Positions 24,654 through 32,309 of a stretch of DNA of 32,309 nucleotides are shown here, piece after piece; position 1 is the first letter of the stretch; each line of letters opens with the position of its first letter. Below the pieces are notes generated by a model, which was not told the DNA's origin, did no database searches, and saw only the letters and a list, made by a program, of their open reading frames with translations. The stretch is from Lentimicrobiaceae bacterium (GTDB lineage Bacteria; Bacteroidota; Bacteroidia; Bacteroidales; F082), in the NCBI GenBank assembly GCA_015061365.1, contig SUWS01000033.1, positions 1 to 32,309 of the forward strand. Direction: 5' to 3'. Both the position numbers and the translations under genes were made by a program.

Positions 24654-24667
24654 TGCAAAGTAAATAA
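24654..24667 (-). promoter_or_regulatory. Candidate promoter core of the sigma operon
   Basis: The minus strand reads TTATTTACTTTGCA inside A/T runs. TTACTTTG is one base from the Bacteroidetes TAnnTTTG box, with a TTTG upstream at close spacing. The same 14 bases occur at 13266-13279. Confidence 0.4.
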
Positions 24668-24833
24668 ATTTTTTAATCAAAAAAACAGTAAGAAAATTTT
24701 TTTTAATTTATTTTTCATTTCTAATGATAGATGTTACAACTTCAACGACTCTTGTATTGTAGAACTTTGAATCTTTAGACTTTTGCCTTAAACATCAGTC
24801 AAGAAATCAACAGCTCAAATCACAACCTTTATT

Positions 24834-24883
24834 CATTAACCATCTCAATCGTTGACAGTTGTTTGTTGACAGTTGACTAAAAA
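24834..24883 (+). repeat. Leader repeat copy 1 (ends before vWA gene)
   Basis: CATTAACCATCTCAATCG followed by GTTGACAG-type units and GTTGACTAAAAA, ending about 10 bp before the ATG at 24893. A copy with the same order precedes the WG gene at 25580-25622. Confidence 0.6.
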
Positions 24884-24892
24884 AATAAAAAC

Positions 24893-25516
24893 ATGAAAAC
24901 AAGAATCTTTAATTTAATCATCTTAGACGAAAGCGGCTCAATGCTAAGCATTAAAAATGAAGCCATTAACAATGTAAACGAGTCTTTACAGACTATCCTC
25001 AAAGCTCAGAAGGAAAATCCTGACCAGGAGCATTATGTGACATTCGTGTCTTTTAACAACAGGCATAAAACCATCTGGGATCGTATCCCCGCCACCGAAG
25101 CGAAAACTATTACCGAGAATGATTATAATCCGAGTTGCTCAACGGCTCTTTATGATGCGATGGGATTTTCTCTCAATGAATTACGTCCTAATGTTGCCGA
25201 CAACGACAGAGTGCTTGTCTCTATCGTCACCGACGGAATGGAAAACGCTTCCCGTGAATATAACGGCAACGCCATCAAGATACTCGTCGACGAACTCAAA
25301 GCTAAAGGCTGGGTGTTCGCATACATAGGTGCAAACCACGACGTGGAAGCCGCCGCCGCTCATATCTCCATCACCAATATCATGAAATTCCAGGCGACAG
25401 CAGAAGGCACAAGCATGATGACAAATCGTAGTAACAACAGCCGCGAACGCCTATATAGAAGAATGTCGGAAAAAGACTTCAATTCACAAGATGCAAATCA
25501 TAACTTCTTCGATTAA
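24893..25516 (+). CDS. von Willebrand factor A (vWA) domain protein
   Basis: 207 residues. Nearly the whole length is a vWA fold: D12-E-S-G-S16 is the metal-ion-dependent adhesion site, with T84 (SCSTALYDA) and D114 (IVTDGMEN) as the other MIDAS residues. There is no signal peptide or membrane helix, so it is cytoplasmic, like TerY-type proteins of stress and tellurite-resistance systems. The C-terminal ~40 residues (NRSNNSRERLYRRMSEKDF) are polar and unrecognised. It reads away from the sigma operon. The next gene follows in the same direction after about 105 bp and carries a copy of the same leader repeat, so the two may be co-regulated. Partner unknown. Confidence 0.88.
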   Translation: MKTRIFNLIILDESGSMLSIKNEAINNVNESLQTILKAQKENPDQEHYVTFVSFNNRHKTIWDRIPATEAKTITENDYNPSCSTALYDAMGFSLNELRPNVADNDRVLVSIVTDGMENASREYNGNAIKILVDELKAKGWVFAYIGANHDVEAAAAHISITNIMKFQATAEGTSMMTNRSNNSRERLYRRMSEKDFNSQDANHNFFD

Positions 25517-25579
25517 AATAAATATAAAGGGGACATCTATAAATTCCACGTATCAAATAATTTTGTCTAACACAAAATC

Positions 25580-25622
25580 CATTAACCATCTCAACCGTTG
25601 ACTATTGACTGTTGACTAAAAA
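25580..25622 (+). repeat. Leader repeat copy 2 (ends before WG gene)
   Basis: CCATTAACCATCTCAACCG followed by GTTGACTATTGACTGTTGACTAAAAA, directly before the ATG at 25623. It is the same order as 24834-24883, with the GTTGAC units shuffled. Confidence 0.6.
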
Positions 25623-26753
25623 ATGAAAGACATGAAAACAATTAAGCAATTTTTTGAAGCATTACTCGATTTAATTTACCTGTTAATAACAGTTCCTTTT
25701 ATCTTCATTCGCTGGACCTGGCGTAAATTCAGAGGCTGGTGGAGCAGACGCAAAACATGGGCGAAAGTCGCACTCGTGATATTATTCATATTCATTCTCT
25801 TCGGCGATACAGGAATATGGAGAATCAAAAGAATATTCAACCCGAGCTATTGGGACACTCAACTTACTGACTACACATCGGTTCATCATTTTTACAATGA
25901 CAATTGCAGGTTGTATGACGATTTTAATGAAAAATACATCACTCCAAATTATAAATGGATCTCGCCTGTCCTCGACAATGAAGATTATGACGACACTCTT
26001 ACCGTGTTCTGTGACAAGAACAACAAACGTGGCTACCTAAACGCCTATACCGGCGAAGTCGTCATTGAACCTCAATACGATGCTGCATGGGTATTCTCCG
26101 ACGGCCTCGCCGCTGTCAAAAAAGACAATATGATCGGCTTCATCAATAAAGATGGTGAACTCGTAATACCTTTTAATTTCAAACATAACAAAAGAGAATA
26201 TGATTACGACTATATCGACTATGGGTTTCACAACGGATATTGTTATATGATTGGCGACAATGGTTATCAAGGTGTTATCAACAAATCAGGAGAATGGTGC
26301 ATAGAACCGAATTACTATCACATCAGCCGTGATTGGAGATATAATGGTTTCAGAACATACTCAGAAGAAGCACTGCAGGGCTACATAAACAAGAACTTGG
26401 ATGTAATATTTCCCGACGAATATTATAATATCGACATAACATCCGACGGCTATATTCTGACCAAAGACAACCGCATGTGGAAAGAAGATTTCGACGGCAA
26501 CGTAACTATTCCTTTCATGTTCGAATTTATGAATAATATGGATTATGTTGTCGGCTATGACAATGACGGCAACGAAATATACAAAGTGTCAGACACATAT
26601 AAATATTATTATGTCGCTGATCTTTGTGGCATATACAATGTCAAGACACAAGAGGTTGTCACACCTGCAATTTACACCGATGTAGATATGCTTGGCGAAG
26701 ATATGTTCGAAGTTGAAATAGATAACTGCGGAACTTATATTTTCATACCATGA
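25623..26753 (+). CDS. Membrane-anchored WG-repeat protein
   Basis: 376 residues. Two hydrophobic helices near the N-terminus (about 14-35, LIYLLITVPFIFIRW, and 46-60, AKVALVILFIFILFG) anchor the protein; the basic stretch between them (RKFRGWWSRRKT) suggests a cytoplasmic loop. Residues about 115-376 contain WG-type beta repeats (GYLNAYTGEVVIEPQYDAAWVFSDGLAAVKKD, GFINKDGELVIPFNF, GVINKSGEW), which in other proteins build propeller-like or toxin-associated surfaces. The repeat part would be outside the membrane if the N-terminus is inside. An alternative start at 25632 lies three codons downstream. Close to the vWA gene, but a functional pair is not shown. Confidence 0.85.
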   Translation: MKDMKTIKQFFEALLDLIYLLITVPFIFIRWTWRKFRGWWSRRKTWAKVALVILFIFILFGDTGIWRIKRIFNPSYWDTQLTDYTSVHHFYNDNCRLYDDFNEKYITPNYKWISPVLDNEDYDDTLTVFCDKNNKRGYLNAYTGEVVIEPQYDAAWVFSDGLAAVKKDNMIGFINKDGELVIPFNFKHNKREYDYDYIDYGFHNGYCYMIGDNGYQGVINKSGEWCIEPNYYHISRDWRYNGFRTYSEEALQGYINKNLDVIFPDEYYNIDITSDGYILTKDNRMWKEDFDGNVTIPFMFEFMNNMDYVVGYDNDGNEIYKVSDTYKYYYVADLCGIYNVKTQEVVTPAIYTDVDMLGEDMFEVEIDNCGTYIFIP

Positions 26754-26799
26754 TGCTTTAAACTATAAAAGTCATCGTTCAACGTACAGAAAAATTTCG

Positions 26800-26807
26800 T
26801 ACCTTTG
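26800..26807 (+). promoter_or_regulatory. -7 box for the RluB-like gene
   Basis: TACCTTTG, an exact TAnnTTTG match, 40 bp before the ATG at 26848, with a weak TTC at about the -33 position. Confidence 0.6.
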
Positions 26808-26847
26808 CCGATTCAAAAATAATGCAATTTCTTACATTAACATTGAC

Positions 26848-28083
26848 ATGAACAACGAAGGTAACAAAGGTAAACGTCAACGTATTACCACAAGAAAGAC
26901 TGCTGGTGTACGCAGATTCAGTGAAGAGAGATTAGAGCAGTTCGAGAGAGAACAGGCTTCTCGCCGCGATGGCGATAATGAGCGTCCAAGAAAAACTTTC
27001 ACTCCGAGAAGAGACGACGACAGAAAAGAGTCGGCTTTCGGCGGAAGAAAGAATTTTAGCGACAGACCTGTCAGAGAAAGAAGAGACGACCGCGATGAGA
27101 ATCGCAGTTTCAGAGGTCAAGATGATCGCCGTCCGAAGAGAGGATTCGACGAACGTCGTCCGAAAAGAGAGTTCGGCGAAGATCGCGACAATGACAACCA
27201 ATACGGCAACCGCCGTAACGCAAGAGGCGCAGCTCGCAACGAACGCAGCTTCGACAACAAAGGCCGTCGTGACGACAGACCGGAACGTAAGAACACAGAA
27301 CGTCGCGGTGGCGGCGGTGGATTCAAAAGAAGAGAGAAAGACCCGCTCTACGACAGACCAAAAGCAACGGGACTAATTCGTCTCAACAAGTATCTCGCCG
27401 ACTCGGGCATCTGCTCACGACGCGAAGCCGACGACCTCATCGTAGCTGGCGCAGTATCAGTGAACGGAGTAGTGGTGACAGAACTCGGCACAAAGGTCAA
27501 TACTACCGATAAAGTAGTTTACGGCGGTGAGACCCTCAACCGTGAGAAACTTCGCTACGTCCTCCTCAACAAACCTAAAGGAGTGATAACGACATCCGAC
27601 GATCCTTACGAACGTCATACCGTCATGGAACTCGTCGAAGGCGCCTGCCCAGAACGTATCTACCCTGTAGGTCGTTTAGACAGAAACACTATAGGTCTGC
27701 TCCTCCTTACCAACGACGGAGAACTCGCTAAGACTCTCACTCACCCAAGTCACGAAGTGAAGAAACTTTATCACGCTACACTCGATAAGCCTCTCACTAA
27801 AAACGACCTGATGAAGATCAGAGAAGGCCTCGTCCTCGAAGACGGTCCTATTGAAGTGGACGGCATCGACTGGGTTGTAGACGACCCAACAAAACGCGAG
27901 ATTGGCATTGAGATACACTCCGGACGTAACCATATCGTCAGACGTATCTTCGAAAGCCTCGGCTACGAAGTGGTGAAACTCGACCGCGTGATGTTCGCAG
28001 GTCTCACAAAACATAACCTCCCTCGAGGTCACTGGAGATTCCTGACACCATCAGAGATCAGTATCCTGAAAAGAATAAAATAA
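26848..28083 (+). CDS. RluB/RsuA-type rRNA pseudouridine synthase with long Arg-rich N-terminus
   Basis: 411 residues. Residues 1-165 are low-complexity, rich in R, D, G and N (RRPKRGFDERRPKREFGEDR), and probably disordered RNA-binding sequence. An S4 domain follows (176-223, IRLNKYLADSGICSRREADD). The catalytic domain (about 230-400) contains the GRLDRNT motif with nucleophile D278 and RNHIVRRIFESLG. Such enzymes convert uridine to pseudouridine in ribosomal RNA; RluB acts on 23S rRNA helix 89. Basic N-terminal extensions are common on Bacteroidetes members. The paralogue (RluB, RluF, RsuA or RluE) is not settled by sequence alone. A Rho-independent terminator and the lipoprotein gene follow. 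Confidence 0.9.
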   Translation: MNNEGNKGKRQRITTRKTAGVRRFSEERLEQFEREQASRRDGDNERPRKTFTPRRDDDRKESAFGGRKNFSDRPVRERRDDRDENRSFRGQDDRRPKRGFDERRPKREFGEDRDNDNQYGNRRNARGAARNERSFDNKGRRDDRPERKNTERRGGGGGFKRREKDPLYDRPKATGLIRLNKYLADSGICSRREADDLIVAGAVSVNGVVVTELGTKVNTTDKVVYGGETLNREKLRYVLLNKPKGVITTSDDPYERHTVMELVEGACPERIYPVGRLDRNTIGLLLLTNDGELAKTLTHPSHEVKKLYHATLDKPLTKNDLMKIREGLVLEDGPIEVDGIDWVVDDPTKREIGIEIHSGRNHIVRRIFESLGYEVVKLDRVMFAGLTKHNLPRGHWRFLTPSEISILKRIK

Positions 28084-28093
28084 AGTTGTTATA

Positions 28094-28122
28094 AAAGACG
28101 TACAAATGTGCGTCTTTTTTTT
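28094..28122 (+). terminator. Rho-independent terminator after the RluB-like gene
   Basis: AAAGACGTAC (28094-28103) pairs with GTGCGTCTTT (28108-28117) with one G-U pair around a 4-base loop, then a T-run. It lies 11 bp past the stop codon at 28083. Confidence 0.85.
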
Positions 28123-28129
28123 ATTTTTG
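28122..28129 (+). promoter_or_regulatory. -7 box close to the lipoprotein start
   Basis: TATTTTTG matches TAnnTTTG exactly but lies only 4 bp before the ATG at 28134, so any transcript from it would be nearly leaderless. It overlaps the T-run of the terminator, so the match may be chance. Confidence 0.35.
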
Positions 28130-28133
28130 CATT

Positions 28134-29837
28134 ATGAAGAATGTGCAGAAAATATTATCCTTAACATTGATATTCGCATTGATGCTCAGCCTCACACGCT
28201 GCGCCAATGTCGTCTCTCCTTCAGGCGGCCCTAAAGATACCGTGCCTCCTATTGTATTGCAAGCGTCACCTGAAAATCAGTCGACTAACTTCTCCGGAAA
28301 GGAGATCCATATCACCTTCGATGAGTATGTGACTCTTAACAATCCGAACAACAATATCATGATCTCTCCGCCTTTAGAGAATAACCCGGAATATAAACTC
28401 AACGGAAAATCGTTGATAATCAAATTCAAGGAACCTCTGAAATCTGATGTAACTTATTCCATCAACTTCGGTGAGGCTATCAAAGATCTGCACGAAGGCA
28501 ACGTCTTTAAAGATTATTCCTTCACTTTCTCAACAGGCGACGTCATCGACACACTGACGTTTGAAGGCAAGGTGCTACAAGCCGCCGACCATAAACCTTC
28601 TCCCGACTTCTTCGTGATGCTATATACCGAAAATGATACGCTTCCGTTCGACTCCCTGCCTTACCTCGTGAGACCTAACTACGTGACAAAAACCGATAAA
28701 GAAGGTAAATTCAAATTCTCCGGATTGAAAGAAAACGAGTACCTAATCTTCGCCCTGAAAGACGGTAACTCTAATCTCAGATTCGACCTCCCAAATGAAG
28801 AAATAGGTTTTACAGTTGACAATTTACAATTAACAATTAACAGTTTACAATTAACAGGTGACAGTTTACAATTGACAGTTGACAGTTTACGAGTGAAGAA
28901 TGAACCTTTCATTTTATATTCGTTTTTGGAGGAAGACTCAGTGCAGAGATTATTGAAAAAAGAAGTGCCTGAAGATGGTCTGCTGCGTTTCGCTTTCAGT
29001 TATCCTGCCAAAGATGTGAAGATTGAAGTCATGGAGACATTACCGGATTCGTTCGCTATCTATCCGACTCACTCAGCAAATTATGATTCGATACTATGGT
29101 ATTTCACTCCTAATAAAGATAGTCTTCTCCTGACAATAAATTACGACACCTTGATAAACGACACCTCGCAAATAAGTCTCAAACCTCGTAAGACAGAAGG
29201 CAGAAGAAGAGGCAAGGAACAAACAATAAGTTCTTTGAATATCACGAATAACGTGACAGGAGGCAAACTGAAGCCGGAACAGGATTTAATATTCACTTTC
29301 AAAGAACCCGTCACGGAGATAATAATGCGCGACACTTCGTGGTACATCGAGGACAATGACACTATCATCAACGACTTACAATTTACTCAGATAGATTCTT
29401 TCGGGTTAAAATATAAGTTGGAGAAGACTTTCGTCCCGGAACAATCGTACAAGATAATAATTCCGGATTCTGTGTTTTACAGCTTTAAAGGCGTGACAAA
29501 CGACACCACGGTAATCACGTTCAAGGTGCCGGCATTATCCGAATATGGAAATATATTTATCACGATAGAAAAGCCGGAAGACGTCTCACAAGTCATTGTC
29601 GAACTTCTCGACGATAAAGATAAGGTTGTTGAAAGACAGATTATAAGGGAGACATCTAAGGTCGGGTTCAAGAATCTCGTTCCTAAGAAATATAAACTTA
29701 AGACTATATTAGATCGCGACGGTAACGGACGCTGGTCGCCAGGACATTACGGCAGGAAGATCTTGCCTGAAGACGTCATTTACCATAAAGATGTCATCGA
29801 CGTAAAAGCTAACTGGGACATTGTTTTAGAATTTTAG
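28134..29837 (+). CDS. Ig-like-domain lipoprotein (Bacteroidetes type)
   Basis: 567 residues. The N-terminus is a lipoprotein signal with lipid-anchored C23 (LSLTRCANV); the Arg just before Cys is unusual outside Bacteroidetes. Just after it, PSGGPKDTVPPIVLQASPENQS leads into an Ig-like (Big_5 type) domain: EIHITFDEYVTLNN, LKSDVTYSINFGEAIKDLHEGN. A carboxypeptidase-regulatory-like section follows (about 150-225, DKEGKFKFSGLKENEYLIFAL). Residues 228-255 are a 7-residue repeat of recent origin (28815-28898). A later part includes a second regulatory-like motif (LVPKKYKLKTILDRDGNGRWSPGHY). It is likely attached to the outer membrane, substrate unknown. Repeat insertion apart, it is of ordinary Bacteroidetes type. 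Confidence 0.85.
   Translation: MKNVQKILSLTLIFALMLSLTRCANVVSPSGGPKDTVPPIVLQASPENQSTNFSGKEIHITFDEYVTLNNPNNNIMISPPLENNPEYKLNGKSLIIKFKEPLKSDVTYSINFGEAIKDLHEGNVFKDYSFTFSTGDVIDTLTFEGKVLQAADHKPSPDFFVMLYTENDTLPFDSLPYLVRPNYVTKTDKEGKFKFSGLKENEYLIFALKDGNSNLRFDLPNEEIGFTVDNLQLTINSLQLTGDSLQLTVDSLRVKNEPFILYSFLEEDSVQRLLKKEVPEDGLLRFAFSYPAKDVKIEVMETLPDSFAIYPTHSANYDSILWYFTPNKDSLLLTINYDTLINDTSQISLKPRKTEGRRRGKEQTISSLNITNNVTGGKLKPEQDLIFTFKEPVTEIIMRDTSWYIEDNDTIINDLQFTQIDSFGLKYKLEKTFVPEQSYKIIIPDSVFYSFKGVTNDTTVITFKVPALSEYGNIFITIEKPEDVSQVIVELLDDKDKVVERQIIRETSKVGFKNLVPKKYKLKTILDRDGNGRWSPGHYGRKILPEDVIYHKDVIDVKANWDIVLEF
28815..28898 (+). repeat. In-frame 21-bp tandem repeat in the lipoprotein gene
   Basis: Four imperfect copies of a 21-bp unit encode VDNLQLT, INSLQLT, GDSLQLT and VDSLRVK. 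The unit (GTTGACAG/TTTACAATT) uses the same words as the intergenic leader repeats at 24834 and 25580. Confidence 0.8.
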
Positions 29838-30082
29838 AATTTTAGAACTTTAGAACTTTGGAGTTATAGAATTCTAAAATCTATACCTTATTAATACACA
29901 TTTTCAATTTCCAATTTCCAATTTGTGAGACGCAACAATTACATATTGTTTATTTTCAATGGTGTAATTGGTACGTCTCTACATTACACCGTAGAGACGT
30001 ATCAATGATATGGACGTATTAACATTGATAAACGAAATTAAGATTTCCATATCATTGCTGCGTCTTGAAAATGATATATCGT
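29838..30082. other. Repeat-rich gap after the lipoprotein gene
   Basis: No coding frame. It begins with a tandem TTTAGAA tract (about 29826-29878) ending in a TAGAATTCTA-type palindrome. CAATTTC repeats (29905-29924) follow, and then the GAGACG element (29927-30111). Confidence 0.6.
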
Positions 30083-30111
30083 TTAATATTTTGGTGTGAT
30101 TGAGACGCAAC
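29927..30111. mobile_element. Possible MITE-like GAGACG element
   Basis: GAGACGCAAC occurs at both ends (29927-29936 and 30102-30111) in the same direction. Inside is an 11-bp perfect palindrome (TACGTCTCTAC, 29972-29982; GTAGAGACGTA, 29991-30001). Its right end runs into the truncated small ORF at 30083-30211. No transposase was seen. It could be a MITE or other dispersed palindromic repeat. Confidence 0.45.
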
Positions 30112-30211
30112 TGAGTATGTCATATCCAAAATCATGCATAAGCATCAACGCCATATCATGTACCAGTTGTTCTATCAGGTATTGAAATTCTATCTGTTGT
30201 CGTTTGTTCAT
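30083..30211 (-). pseudogene. Truncated small helical partner of the DUF3990 gene
   Basis: The minus frame from ATG 30211 reads MNKRQQIEFQYLIEQLVHDM and on through ALMLMHDFGYDIL, then changes to SCVSITPKY and stops. The change coincides with a TTGCGTCTC copy from the GAGACG element (30102-30111), so the 3' part was replaced by the repeat. Its ATG overlaps the TGA of the DUF3990-like frame (30208-30210), as in a two-gene cassette; proteins of this type (DUF3791-like) often accompany DUF3990. Confidence 0.55.
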
Positions 30212-30465
30212 TTGCTTCTTAAAAATAATAAAGAATGTTCCGTACCAAAGTAATACTGGAATGTCGGTTGTACAAAACGAATATTTCTCAGGAATCCTTT
30301 GGGAGTTAGTATACCTTGTTCTAATCTCTTTATCTGCAATCCTATTCTGTCGTTCGCAATAGGGCCATAAACTATGTCATAGTCATGGGCAACAACATCC
30401 GATTTGTTATTTCTATTCATCAAGACAAATTCCGCCCATTCAGCTAAGTATGAATCAAACCTCAT
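30208..30465 (-). pseudogene. C-terminal remnant of a DUF3990 protein
   Basis: 85 residues: MRFDSYLAEWAEFVLMNRNN, YDIVYGPIANDRIGLQI, LEQGILTPKGFLRNIRFVQPTFQYYFGT. This is the C-terminal half of the DUF3990 family, which has an ADP-ribosyltransferase-like fold. The usual N-terminal half is missing and an in-frame stop lies just upstream, so a 5' deletion is likely. The remnant overlaps the small ORF at 30083-30211 by 4 bp (ATGA). The cassette may have been toxin-antitoxin-like, now inactive. Confidence 0.65.
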
Positions 30466-30564
30466 AAAATTAAGGGGAATTTATAGAAGTTCCCTTAAAT
30501 CCAAGAAAGAGTAATGATTTCAAAAATTTATAAAACTCAAAATTCTTCTCAGTTTTTCATGTCT

Positions 30565-32205
30565 TCAGATTCTATATAAACTCGTAAGCTCGAATTTCTC
30601 ACAGTCGAAAAGTCCTTTGTCGCTGAGTTTCAGCTTAGGTATTACCAACAACGCCATAAACTCCATCGTCATGAACGGGTCGCCGAGATTAGATCCTAAC
30701 GACTTCGACAGGTCTTTAATCTCTTGATATTCTGATGCGACCTTAAAAGCATCGTCGTTTGTCATGATGCCAGCGACAGGCAGAGGCAGACATCTCTCCA
30801 CATCATCGGCATAGACAGCGAAGCCGCCTTTATTCTCAATTATCATATTGGCAGCCATAGCCATGGAATTGTCGTCGCAACCTATGACGATGATGTTATG
30901 ACTGTCGTGAGCCACACTCGAGGCGATAGCTCCGCTCTTCAGACCAAAGCCCTTGATAAAACCGACAGCAGGTTTCTTACTCTCGTAACGATTGATAACG
31001 GCAATCTTCAGTATGTCATTCTCAACATCGCTGATTAGATTGAACGAGGAACTCTGCGACTTTACACTCTTCGCTTTTCCAACAAGTTTCTCTGTCAGCA
31101 ATTCACCATCAACAACACCTATTATATTAATGTCGCCACCTTCATCAACGACATTAAAATCTTCGGCACCGACTCTCTCTGCGACGAAATTATTTACCGT
31201 CTCGATAGATATTCTTTCCAATAACGACTTACCATCTTCTGCTACTAAATCTCCGTTGATATAAGTCTTCAGTACATTGAAATCGTTGAAGTTATCGATG
31301 ATTATAAAATCGGCGGGATCGTTTTTCTGAAGTAATCCGACTTCGAGATTATAATGACGTACTGGATTAAGAGTCGCTGCTTTTAAAACATCCATTATAT
31401 TATATCCCATGTCGATAGCCTTTTTCACTAATGCATTGATATGCGAATGGATGAGTTCGTGAGGATGAGCGTCGTCGGTACAAAGCATCACGCTGTCGGG
31501 ATATTCTTTTATTATATCGATGAGATTGTCGAAGTTATTTGCCGCGCTGCCTTCACGGATCTGTATCTTCATGCCGAGGTTGATTTTCTCGCGAGCTTCT
31601 TCCACTGAAGAACATTCGTGGTCGGTGGTTATCCCGGCGGCGGTATATTTTCTTAAATCGCTGCCACTGAGCAGTGGGGCGTGACCGTCGACAGGCTTGC
31701 CGTGACGTTTGGCCGATTCCATCTTTCTCACGACTTCATTATCATTAAAAATAACACCCGGATAATTCATCATCTCGGCAAGATATTTTATATCGTCGGA
31801 AGAAAGCAATTCCTCGACATCATCGGAGTTTATCGTCGCTCCGGAAGTCTCGAAATTTGTTGCAGGCACGCAGCTCGGCGCTCCGAAATAAAATTTGAAA
31901 GGCGACTTCTTCCCTACTTCAATCATATATCTCACACCATCAACGCCTAAGACGTTAGCAATCTCATGAGGGTCGCTGACAGAAGCCACCGTACCATGAG
32001 GCACGACAAGACGCGCAAACTCCGTCGGCACCAACAACGAACTCTCTATATGAACGTGCGAATCGACAAAGCCCGGCATGATGACATGATTCTGACTTTG
32101 AGGTTCTTCTGTAATATTGACGATTCTTCCGTTTTCAATCTCTATTGTCCCGCTGAAGATGCGCGAGTTGACAACATCCACTATATGTCCGCTTATTCTT
32201 TCCAT
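30565..32205 (-). CDS. ade: Adenine deaminase
   Basis: 546 residues, full length for the family. The amidohydrolase fold gives metal-ligand motifs: VIMPGFVDSHVHIESS, then PHGTVASVSDPHEIANVLG, DGHAPLLSG, TTDHECSS, and CTDDAHPHEL. The C-terminal block (GCDDNSMAMAANMI, NKGGFAVYADD, LPLPVAGIMTND) is characteristic of AdeC/Ade. The enzyme converts adenine to hypoxanthine and ammonia in purine salvage, in the cytoplasm. It has a near-consensus promoter at 32231-32238 and a 5' leader of about 20 bases. It is a housekeeping gene and marks the end of the accessory region. Confidence 0.95.
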   Translation of the reverse strand: MERISGHIVDVVNSRIFSGTIEIENGRIVNITEEPQSQNHVIMPGFVDSHVHIESSLLVPTEFARLVVPHGTVASVSDPHEIANVLGVDGVRYMIEVGKKSPFKFYFGAPSCVPATNFETSGATINSDDVEELLSSDDIKYLAEMMNYPGVIFNDNEVVRKMESAKRHGKPVDGHAPLLSGSDLRKYTAAGITTDHECSSVEEAREKINLGMKIQIREGSAANNFDNLIDIIKEYPDSVMLCTDDAHPHELIHSHINALVKKAIDMGYNIMDVLKAATLNPVRHYNLEVGLLQKNDPADFIIIDNFNDFNVLKTYINGDLVAEDGKSLLERISIETVNNFVAERVGAEDFNVVDEGGDINIIGVVDGELLTEKLVGKAKSVKSQSSSFNLISDVENDILKIAVINRYESKKPAVGFIKGFGLKSGAIASSVAHDSHNIIVIGCDDNSMAMAANMIIENKGGFAVYADDVERCLPLPVAGIMTNDDAFKVASEYQEIKDLSKSLGSNLGDPFMTMEFMALLVIPKLKLSDKGLFDCEKFELTSLYRI

Positions 32206-32230
32206 AATTCGTTGTTAGTTGTAATGACTA

Positions 32231-32238
32231 CAAAAATA
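32231..32238 (-). promoter_or_regulatory. -7 box for the adenine deaminase gene
   Basis: The minus strand reads TATTTTTG, an exact TAnnTTTG match, 26 bp before the ATG at 32205. A second match, TAATTTTG, lies a few bases upstream at 32240-32247. Confidence 0.6.
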
Positions 32239-32309
32239 ACAAAATTAGTCTGAACATTTTGCGCCTTTGTTTTTTTTATTTATAGATTTTAATTTTAGAT
32301 ATTATGACC

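Larger units (their letters stand above)
24359..24892. other. 534-bp divergent gap before the sigma operon and vWA gene
   Basis: No coding frame seen. It contains the candidate sigma-operon promoter (24654-24667, minus strand, leaving a leader of nearly 300 bases), a degenerate GTTTAGAG/TTTAAAAG repeat tract at about 24539-24603, one CTTTAGACTTTTG copy (24773-24785), and the GTTGACAG leader repeat before the vWA gene. Confidence 0.6.

Noticed and set aside
27117..27326. 69-residue Arg/Pro-rich minus frame
   Set aside because: Shadow of the low-complexity N-terminus of the RluB-like gene.
28679..28912. 77-residue minus-strand frame with KLSTVN repeats
   Set aside because: Mirror of the 21-bp repeat in the lipoprotein gene.
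1..32309. CRISPR arrays, tRNA or rRNA genes, DGR reverse transcriptase
   Set aside because: No spaced direct repeats of 25-40 bp, no cloverleaf or rRNA sequence and no YxDD-type reverse transcriptase frame was seen on either strand.

Overview
The window looks like a chromosome segment of a Bacteroidales bacterium. It is AT-rich, and promoters fit the Bacteroidetes form (TAnnTTTG at -7). Typical content includes an adenine deaminase, an RluB-type pseudouridine synthase with a long Arg-rich extension, an Ig-like lipoprotein, FISUMP and RyR domains, and short dispersed GAGACG-type palindromes.

Layout. Positions 1-463 hold the start of a PrsW-type intramembrane protease. Positions 666-24358 form a long conflict/signalling island, almost all on the minus strand. 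It has three blocks. Block A (6855 down to 666): TIR-coiled coil-FISUMP, a CASTOR/POLLUX-like channel with a RyR-like tail, a free-standing RyR/zinc-ribbon protein, and TIR-coiled coil-membrane. Block B (13066 down to 7580): small membrane and secreted proteins, a broken zinc-ribbon ORF, transglutaminase-kinase-TIR, and TIR-membrane-second TIR-like domain. Block C (24358 down to 13378) looks like one operon of about 11 kb: ECF sigma factor, anti-sigma-like/C39-like/RyR protein, M48 protease, two small proteins, a TIR-TM-STING protein, a small membrane protein, a membrane TIR-like protein, a TIR-TM protein, a deletion scar, and a TIR-TM-YD-repeat protein. A lone plus-strand TerB-like gene sits between blocks A and B.

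Positions 24893-26753 hold a vWA protein and a WG-repeat membrane protein. From 26848 on there are mostly housekeeping genes (RluB-like, lipoprotein, adenine deaminase), broken by a repeat-rich gap and the remains of a DUF3990 cassette.

The main result is seven TIR genes. Each keeps the glutamate expected at the NADase catalytic position, and each has a different partner domain. The most notable is the 19705-20886 gene. Its C-terminal ~160 residues follow the STING ligand-binding domain and keep the D...T pair (D331, T335) at the spacing known from bacterial STING. Its TIR and STING parts are separated by a transmembrane helix, and no CD-NTase lies in the window. RyR domains appear in an anti-sigma-like protein, a free-standing protein and a channel. 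This suggests, as inference only, that TIR-derived nucleotide signals are sensed by RyR or channel proteins. Signs of rapid turnover include an M48/TIR deletion scar, a split zinc-ribbon ORF and a FISUMP tail rich in AAC/TAC/GAC codons resembling a diversity-generating retroelement target.
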